Shown here piece by piece: positions 58,301 through 64,000 of a DNA stretch of 64,000 bases. Positions within the stretch are counted from its first letter, which is position 1, and each line of letters starts with the position of its first letter. Below the pieces are notes generated by a model. It had not been told where the DNA came from. It saw only the letters and a program-made list of their open reading frames with translations, and made no database searches. Location: positions 18,485,683-18,549,682 of the forward strand of contig CM057169.1 in the NCBI GenBank assembly GCA_029962745.1, given 5' to 3'. Source of the stretch: Echinometra lucunter (taxonomy: Eukaryota > Echinodermata > Echinoidea > Camarodonta > Echinometridae). The position numbers and the translations under genes are program-made.

Positions 58301-61300
58301 TGACAACTTGTCAGACGACAAATGTTGATGAAATGCCCCCCAGATTCTGTGCCACTTTATTGACAGTTTATAACAGTTTATAACAGTTACACATGCACCA
58401 CCAAATGGCATACTTTTGGATTGCAATCTATGGAGCGTAATATCTTCAGTTGAAAGTTTCGGAGTTTAAATTGTAAGAATGAGTTTACTTGTTCCTTTAC
58501 TGGAACACTTGTTTTCTAACGGATACATTTAAAAGACGCGTGTCTAAATCTTTCCTTTTATTTCCCTGCTTTTAGACAATATGAGAAGCTTGCGGAGGTC
58601 GCTGAGCAAAAGAAAGCAGACTTTGCAGAGTTTGAGAGGCAAGATGTCAAATGTCGAGAGGACCTGAAGCACACCAGAGAAAAACAGAAGAAACTGGTCA
58701 AAAATCTGCAGAAAGAGAAGGCAAAGGTAGGAGGATGACAGTTTGAGAAATGATTTGTGAAATGAAAGAAGGCAGAAACAATAAAACCATTTTATGTGTA
58801 AATGAATGTTTGATTAATGAACAAAGAAAGAAAGAAACTGAAAACAATAGAGCTACTATCAGAGTCTTATAAATGCAAATCACATTATGGGATCTTTGTA
58901 TGGCATGTGTTTTGTTTTGTTTTGTTGTGTTTTGTTTGGGGGCCTGTTTTGAGGCCTGTAGACAATGCCACTTGTGAACAAACAGACAAACATAGAAACT
59001 AACAACAATAGAGCTTCTATATACTCTTACATGTATATCAGTGGTGTACAAAATGCAAAACACACTATGGAATCTTGCTTTGGCAGGTAGGTTTTGTTTG
59101 TTTGTTTATTTTTGAGATAGTGTACAATGCCACTTGTGAACAAGGCTTTATTTTGTTCCTGCATACTTATCCTGACGGGTTTTTGCAAAGATCACTGAGC
59201 AAATGTATGTGATATTCCTTGCTCATTTTGTATAGCTTGAGGGCTTGTTGAAAGTGCCAGGAGACAGTGAGATTGAGATTGGTGAGCTCGAGAAGAAGAA
59301 AGCCGGCCTGGAAGAGAAGCTGAAGGTGGAAGAAGGCAAGATGAACGACATCATGGCATCCCTCAAAACAGAGACACAAGGATTACAGGCTGAGAAGGAG
59401 GTATTGATAATGATGATTGCGCAAATAGCAATAATATATCTCTTACTAAAACAAAACATACATGTAAGCTCTTCCCAAAAGTCAGTACACATCTAGTGAT
59501 GTATATATGGGTCTAAAACAAATGTTCATAACCCATTTTGATAATAATTTTCTGTTCATTTGTTCATTTTTTTTCTTTTGATGAGCTACATTGATTAGCT
59601 TTTCTTCAAGAAATGGTAAAACATAGAATTTATTATGCCTCCACCCACAGTAGGTGGGTGCCGGAGGCATATTGTTTTACACCTTTTCTCATAAAAAGTT
59701 GTGCATCTGGAAGGGATTCTCTTAAATTGATGTTCAAAATTTAGAAGTTACTGTATCGCATACGCTGAAGATTCCTATCATAGAGATTAGTAAGCAATGG
59801 AAGCTTCCCTTAAAAATCAAAGTGTACCCATGTTTTATTTCCTGTTTTCCGTGATAACAATCTTGATCTGTCTCCCACATTTATGTTTAGGCTAAAGAGA
59901 CTGAGCTGATGGGTTTCCAGAAGGAGCTCAATGACGCCAAGTCCCAGAAGACTCTTGCTGACTCGGAGCTCAGTCGACAGCGCAAGAAGGTTGAGGGCGC
60001 CAGATCCAAGCTCGAAAAGGCTCGTACTAATCTAAAAACTGTGGCTGAGAATGTGGTGGAATGGCAGAGGTACGTCATTTACCTTCATTTCAAGAGATAG
60101 GGTTGTGGATTGTATTGTATGTCTGTAACACGAAGAACTTACATCAGCTTTTGTTACCAGATGTCAAGGATAATGGGAACATTATGAAATTATGCTAAAC
60201 TGTTCATAGTCTTTTGAGATATGTTAGGTTTTCAGTTTGAGTTTTTACTAAAGTATTTTCATGCATTGATTCTAGTGAATATTTTATGGCTGAACTGTTT
60301 TCATAAAATCAAAAGTAGGTTGGTAAAATGCACATTTCAGTGGAAATGTATAAATCTGCAATGAAGAGTGGTCATACTAATTATATCATGGTTATACACA
60401 ATGAAGTGGTGATAGGAAACGATTTTAAAAAAGGTCATCTGAAACTTATAATATTTAAAACTGTTATGGCTGTGACAGACTGTTACAGTTGCATTTAGCA
60501 AAACCAACCTTTTTGATAATGCCCTTTCAGTGATAACTTTAATACAGGCGGATTTGTCTTAGTGACGGTCTCTCTATAAAGGCTACCTATGCATAGTGGC
60601 CATGTTTTCTGTTTCCCTAAGGCAGTCTTTACAGGCAGGTTTTACTGTATATTTGTTTATTACTGGTACCATTAAGAACCCGGAGAAATTGTTGTGTTTA
60701 TTTATTTATTTAGTTCATTTATTTATTACCAGTGCCATAAAGAACCACGAGAAAATTGTTTTGTTTATTTATTTATTTATTTTGTTTATTTGTTTACTTA
60801 CAAGTTTATTGCAGTACCATTAAGAACCTGGAGAAATTGTTTATTTATTTATTTTGTTTATTTGTTTATTTGTTTATTGCCAGTACCATTAAGAACCTGG
60901 AGAAATTGTTTTGTTTATTTATTTATTTTTTATATTTGTTTATTACCAGTACCATTAAGAACCTGGTGAATTTTGTTTGTTTATTTTTTAAAAATTTGTT
61001 TACCTGTTTATTACCAGTAAGAACCTGGAGAAATTGTATCATTTCGTTTATTTATTTATTTTGTTTATTTATATATTTTTGTTTTTTTTTGTTTATTACC
61101 AGTACCATAAAGAACCTGGAGAAAGAGATCCCTGAGATGGAGACCAAGCTGGAGGCTTCAGAGAAGGAGCTTGTAGAGGTCAGGGAATCAGAAGCCAAGG
61201 CTAGCTCAGGGGTAAGAAAGCTCTCCTTCAAGGCAAATGCTCCTGCTACAGTTACTCCACCGTCAATTTTCAACATCTCTTCTTCATTTGGTTTTGTTTG

Positions 61301-63198
61301 CCAGTTAGTCATAACTTCTGCCACACTCTTCAATATCATTTTAAGGATTCTTTCCTTCTTTTATTCATTTTATTTTCTAATTAAAGCTGATTGATTTAGC
61401 TCTTAAGAAAACTCTGTACTGCTCTGGGTTAAAAAAAGTAACGTTATTGGTATTTAAATGCTCTTGTCCTATCAGCTGAAAGATCTAACTGTCAAAGTCC
61501 AAGAAGCCAGGAGTTCCATGCAGTCAGCCAAGGATAGAGGTACACTCATCTCGGCCCTCATGGAGCAGAAACGTCTTGGAAAGATTAATGGCATCTATGG
61601 ACGCTTGGTAAGAAAAAAAATGTTCAGGGTCTTGTTTCATAAAACTTATCATCAATAACAAGTTGCAATAAGTGTTATAAGCTACCAAAATCCTTGCATC
61701 TGATTGGCTGAGAGCAAATTTGACATAGACATGTGGCAGTTGCTACTGATAAACAAGTTTTATGAAACAGTGCCCAGATCCCACTTTGATCAAGATTGGA
61801 AGTTCCCCAATTGTTTGCAAATTTGCAATATCTTACTTCTTCTGTTTAGAGTTGTTTTATATTACTCATATTACTGGAAATCAACTTGAGCTTTGACTCC
61901 ATTTTCACAACTAATCACCAATACTATTTCCTTATATAGTTCATTTCAGAACAGTAGGAGATTGCAGCGATCTGTATGAACAGAATAAAAGAGCAGTGCA
62001 TTGCAGTTTGTGTCATATGAATGTTTGCAAGGCTTTCTTGTTGCAATCTAGTGATTATATAGTGACGATTGTTGGATGTGATAAGCACATTTTCCAATGC
62101 AGATATCCTTTGCTTTTCACCTTTTTATAGGGCGATTTGGGGGCAATTGATGACAAGTATGACATTGCCATCTCTACTGCCTGTGGTGCCCTGGACTACA
62201 TTGTGGTAGATACTATAGAGACTGGGGAGAAATGCGTCGGCTTCCTGCGTCAGAACAACATCGGAGTAGCCACTTTCATTTGTCTTGACAAGGTTAGTTT
62301 AAAATCCAAAATGTTACTACCCTTTTCCACAAAATTAAAAACATTTTGTAGATAGAGCGTATGACCAAGTACTCCTGTGGCATAATGTATTACATGTAAA
62401 TCTGGAAGTATGCTTTCATAATCCAAGTACCAAGTACTCCTGTGGCATAATGTATTACATGTAAATCTGGAAGTATGCTTTCATAATCCTTGACAAAGTA
62501 CACCACATAAATTAGCTGGGTGTATTTAACTAGGAAGAATATCACTTTCCCTTGTCAATATTCCTTGGGTACAGGTATTATCTGTGAATATGGTGTGAAA
62601 GAAATATTGTATTTATATTCTTCATGTTCTACCTCAACAGATTAAGCATCTGGAGAAGGGTGCCTCTTCTAAAATGGTCACGTAAGTCATCGTTTCATTA
62701 TTTTGACATCGATACCTTTTTTTACTGTACGGTAGTGGTAAATTTTACTGTAGTGGGAAATACAGATTTGTTGCCCAGACATTCCTACATGTATATCAAA
62801 GTTCCACATTCCATTGAGACAATTTATCTTATATTCCATTCTGCAATCCTGACAACTTACCTCGTTTGTACGACTCAGTGCATGTGAAGAAGCAAGTCTG
62901 ATTTCAGAATTCAACTAACTCGGTTCCTTGTATTCCCTGCATTTACAGTCCTACGAGTTTTGCGATTTATTTGATATTGAAATATTTTCTCCTGTATTCT
63001 CATATTACAGTCCTGAAAACGTGCCTCGTCTCTATGACTTAGTCCGTGTGAAGGAAGAGAAGTTTCGCATTGCCTTCTACTACGGTCTTGGAAACACGCT
63101 GGTCAGTAAGGACTTGGAACAAGCCACTAAGATTGCCCTCCAGGGTACAAAGCGCCATCGTGTGGTGACGCTGAAAGGAGAGCTGATCGAATCATCAG
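50360..63198 (+). CDS. SMC4: Condensin subunit SMC4 (structural maintenance of chromosomes 4), N-terminal half, 14 exons, continues past window
   Basis: Exons: 50348-50551 (ATG at 50360), 51003-51197, 52354-52533, 53408-53572, 54809-54936, 57603-57743, 58576-58726, 59236-59400, 59891-60069, 61103-61211, 61476-61607, 62131-62292, 62641-62681, 63011-63198; phases chain throughout. The ~709 residues match SMC4 almost collinearly: RLMITQIVTENFKSYAG, Walker A GPNGSGKS (Lys ~77), the R-loop region GYRASKIRSKK, DLDHNRFLILQGEVEQIA, then a Lys/Glu-rich coiled-coil arm, and a hinge with IYGRLGDLGAIDDKYD and ALDYIVVD. SMC4 pairs with SMC2 as the condensin I/II ATPase that compacts mitotic chromosomes. 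Vertebrate SMC4 is ~1,290 aa, so about 55% is present; the second coiled coil, signature motif and Walker B lie beyond the right edge. The start is chosen because the preceding 5' UTR exon frame has no ATG and meets a stop. Strand and position make it divergent from the helicase gene. Confidence 0.95.
51003..51197 (+). CDS. SMC4: SMC4 exon 2: Walker A / ATPase head
   Basis: A 65-codon phase 0-0 exon, SFSCIIGPNGSGKSNVIDS..., ending HFQKIIDTG|GTGAGT. It encodes the P-loop of the ABC-type head and the conserved SMC4-specific LSVLIH and SENHKD stretch. A GAA repeat begins about 45 bases after the donor. Confidence 0.95.
51241..51345. repeat. (GAA)n microsatellite in SMC4 intron 2
   Basis: GAAGAAGAA tract 45-150 bases after the exon 2 donor; another GAA/GGA tract lies at 51774-51830. 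Confidence 0.95.
52583..52609. repeat. G-run in SMC4 intron 3
   Basis: About 20 consecutive G bases ~50 bases after the exon 3 donor, likely length-variable. Confidence 0.9.
52811..53040 (+). mobile_element. SINE: tRNA-derived SINE in SMC4 intron 3
   Basis: GTGGCTCAGTGGATAAG (A box) and GTGGTTCGAATCCCTGC (near-perfect B box), then AATGTCCTTTGGCAAGACAT and a GGTCGGTCCCAGACG tail. Best-preserved SINE in the window. Confidence 0.8.
54174..54775. mobile_element. MITE with GGCCAGAATTCACAAAAGAG ends in SMC4 intron 4
   Basis: Left GAATTCACAAAAGAGGTTTA and GGGGTGGTT; right GGTTTAAACCACCCCATAGT and AAATCTCTTTTGTAATAATT, an inverted pair. It ends ~33 bases before the exon 5 acceptor. Confidence 0.7.
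55121..56699. mobile_element. Non-autonomous hAT-type DNA transposon (1,579 bp) in SMC4 intron 5
   Basis: The element begins CAGGGTTGGC and ends GCCCAACCCTG, imperfect terminal inverted repeats of a typical hAT kind. It is flanked by the exact 8-bp direct repeat CAAGAAAT (55113-55120 and 56700-56707), the hAT target-duplication length. Subterminal clusters of TATTTACCGG and TTTCCCGG repeats lie inside both ends. No transposase frame is seen. It interrupts the second copy of a tandem duplication. Confidence 0.88.
55337..55395. repeat. (GT)n/(GTTT)n microsatellite inside the hAT element
   Basis: GTGTGTGTGTGT followed by GTTTGTTTGTTTG within the 55121-56699 element. Confidence 0.93.
57108..57160 (+). 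pseudogene. Relic copy of SMC4 exon 6 start
   Basis: The sequence GAGAATGAAGCTAAAGCA in true exon 6 (from 57616) is matched at about 57121-57138, preceded by an acceptor-like TTATCATTCAG at 57098-57108. The relic has an in-frame TAG soon after the acceptor and diverges after about 50 bases. The block TATAAATTTCTCCCATTAAG is also shared at 57192 and 57478. Confidence 0.65.
57318..57400 (+). mobile_element. tRNA-like SINE head in SMC4 intron 5
   Basis: AGCCTGGTGGTTAAGTCACT (A box) and GGCAGGTTCAAATCCCGCTG (B box) followed by a T8 run. No acceptor-stem partner is evident, so it is read as a SINE head rather than a tRNA gene. Confidence 0.6.
57785..57933. mobile_element. GGGCCCTATTTCATAA MITE in SMC4 intron 6
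   Basis: Palindromic copy of the 288-431 family 42 bases after the exon 6 donor, with core CTCAGCCAATCAGATGCAAG and right end TTTCATGAAACAGGGCCC. Confidence 0.85.
58180..58341. mobile_element. MITE with GGGGAGCGTTTCATGAAA ends in SMC4 intron 6
   Basis: Palindromic element, TIRs GGGGAGCGTTTCATGAAAGG and GATGAAATGCCCCCC, internal CTTGTCGGATG and CTCAGCCAATCAAAATCAAG. Non-coding. Confidence 0.75.
59634..59672. repeat. Solo TATGCCTCC hairpin in SMC4 intron 8
   Basis: TTATGCCTCCACCCAC and GTGGGTGCCGGAGGCATA form a hairpin like the termini of the arrays at 20838 and 36016, with no array attached. Confidence 0.75.
60655..61102 (+). repeat. Tandem array of SMC4 exon 10 acceptor/exon-start copies
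   Basis: The junction TTTATTACCAG|TACCATAAAGAAC of exon 10 is preceded by six degenerate copies separated by TTTATTTA spacers. Copy starts: ~60660 (AG lost, CTGG), then AG at 60731-60732, 60813-60814, 60882-60883, 60948-60949 and 61015-61016; the true AG is 61101-61102. Spacing is about 66-86 bases. Copies at 60815, 60884 and 60950 share the reading phase of exon 10. Confidence 0.92.
61476..63198 (+). CDS. SMC4: SMC4 exons 11-14: hinge dimerisation domain
   Basis: Four exons (61476-61607, 62131-62292, 62641-62681, 63011-63198) encode the end of the first coiled coil and the hinge: KINGIYGRL, GDLGAIDDKYDIAIS, ALDYIVVDTIETGEKC, NNIGVATFICLDK, PENVPRLYDLVRVKEEKFR, and RVVTLKGELIESSG. The hinge mediates the SMC2-SMC4 heterodimer. 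Exon 13 is only 41 bases. A decoy TTTACAGTCCT sits at 62944-62954, close to the true acceptor sequence TTACAGTCCT at 63005-63014. Confidence 0.93.
61623..61777. mobile_element. MITE of the TTTCATAAAACTT family in SMC4 intron 11
   Basis: Inverted relative of the 288-431 family (core CTTGCATCTGATTGGCTGAG), starting 16 bases after the exon 11 donor; ends CAGGGTCTTGTTTCATAAAA and TTTTATGAAACAGTGCCCAG. Confidence 0.8.
62365..62491. repeat. 65-bp tandem duplication in SMC4 intron 12
   Basis: CCAAGTACTCCTGTGGCATA to TATGCTTTCATAATCC occurs twice with no differences seen. Confidence 0.93.
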
Positions 63199-64000
63199 GT
63201 GAGAGTTGATGAAGACCCTGTTTTCAAACTCATTTTAACACACAAGTGATAGAGCATGAATTGTCTGGTGAAAGGCGGACAGGCTTTAAAAGTTAGGTAC
63301 AGTTTAAGTAGGCCCTCATAAATTATTCGTTAGTTGTCCTTGCTTTCAGCTGGTTCATAGCAAGACTGAAGCAAAAGTAAGATGCTGTGCATGTTTTTTC
63401 CTCAAGTTAGATATTAAACAAATGAAGGGCAAAAATATTTTAGCCCTCGGTTCAGTGATGTAAAGGCCTGCACCTTTGTGAAACCAATGAGAGTTCTGTT
63501 TACGAGACAAATATACAGAGCGCTGTGATCACTGTGCGGGGAGTGGTTGGGATGACGAGTCAGCACCTTTCTAGTTTTCAGTAAACCATGATATTAGAGA
63601 GTTGAATTACTTCACAAATTGGCATCCTTTGATTCTGCTTCCCATTCTTGAAAGACACGCTGAATTTAATGAAATATTGTATAATTCTCGTGTTTCACAA
63701 TGCATGCACTACCAACGTCCGTGCCTTGAGAGGCTAGTTTCCCATTTGCAGGTCGACAACTATTTCTAAGATAGCAGACATCGTGAGTGAGAGTTGACCA
63801 TTTGAAGAAATATTTAACTGATGGAGGGATCCAAAGCACTGTAGGGAAGAAGAAGGATGAGTTAGAAATACTAACAGTGAAAGCTCAGGGAAATATGAGG
63901 TGCCTGTCTTGTAATCACTTAGAATAAGAGCTGAAAAGGCGACAAGTACAAGGTGTTGATGGTACTGTTGTCAACCCATCTCCCAGAATTATCGTGCTAG
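63199..64000 (+). other. SMC4: SMC4 intron 14, open at the window edge
   Basis: After the phase-1 donor TCATCAG|GTGAGAG the next exon should begin GCACCATG-like (TMTGG motif of the hinge end). I do not find it before the end of the window. No repeat was recognised here. Confidence 0.6.

Noticed and set aside
60756..61394. 212-codon open frame treated as a separate gene.
   Set aside because: It is SMC4 exon 10 read back through the TTTATT-rich decoy acceptor array; interesting as described, but not an independent gene.

Overview
This is a eukaryotic, AT-rich, intron-rich and repeat-dense window. Its short repeats (palindromes ending GGGCCCCGTTTCATAAAACTT, 'AATGCCTCCGG' hairpins, tRNA-derived SINEs) are the kind I associate with sea urchins, so an echinoid echinoderm is the best guess. 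That assignment rests on repeat style and protein similarity only.

Two large genes lie head to head. On the minus strand, about 42.0 kb down to 5.64 kb (probable 5' UTR near 44.5 kb), is a strawberry-notch-family helicase-like gene, closest in my reading to the FORGETTER 1 (FGT1)/SBNO group. I traced 30 coding exons whose splice phases chain consistently into about 1,223 residues. The protein carries Walker A ([10 protein letters not shown]), a DECH box, a SATG motif, the [11 protein letters not shown] arginine-finger motif and the SBNO C-terminal domain. It ends in a disordered tail with an NLS, a PIP-box-like YF motif and a UBZ4-type zinc finger. A C/H-rich segment expected before the last third of the C-terminal domain was not found; its intron position holds a LINE.

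On the plus strand, from about 48.7 kb (probable 5' UTR exon) and 50,360 (start codon) past the right edge, is the first ~709 residues of condensin subunit SMC4. It covers the N-terminal ATPase half, the first coiled-coil arm and most of the hinge in 14 coding exons. Its introns contain tandemly copied exon ends: three copies of the 3' end of exon 5 with its donor, a relic of exon 6, and six upstream copies of the exon 10 acceptor.

The rest is intronic or intergenic DNA filled with repeats. It includes a CR1/L2-like LINE with one frameshift (8.9-12.7 kb), a 1,579-bp non-autonomous hAT with an 8-bp target duplication (55.1-56.7 kb), pogo/Tigger-like MITEs, nested palindromic MITEs, SINEs and long microsatellites. 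Three repeat arrays (20.8-21.7, 30.4-32.1 and 36.0-37.0 kb) carry about 16 exact copies of the nuclear-receptor DR1 sequence TGACCTTTGACCT inside the helicase introns.

No rRNA gene, convincing tRNA gene or CRISPR array was seen.
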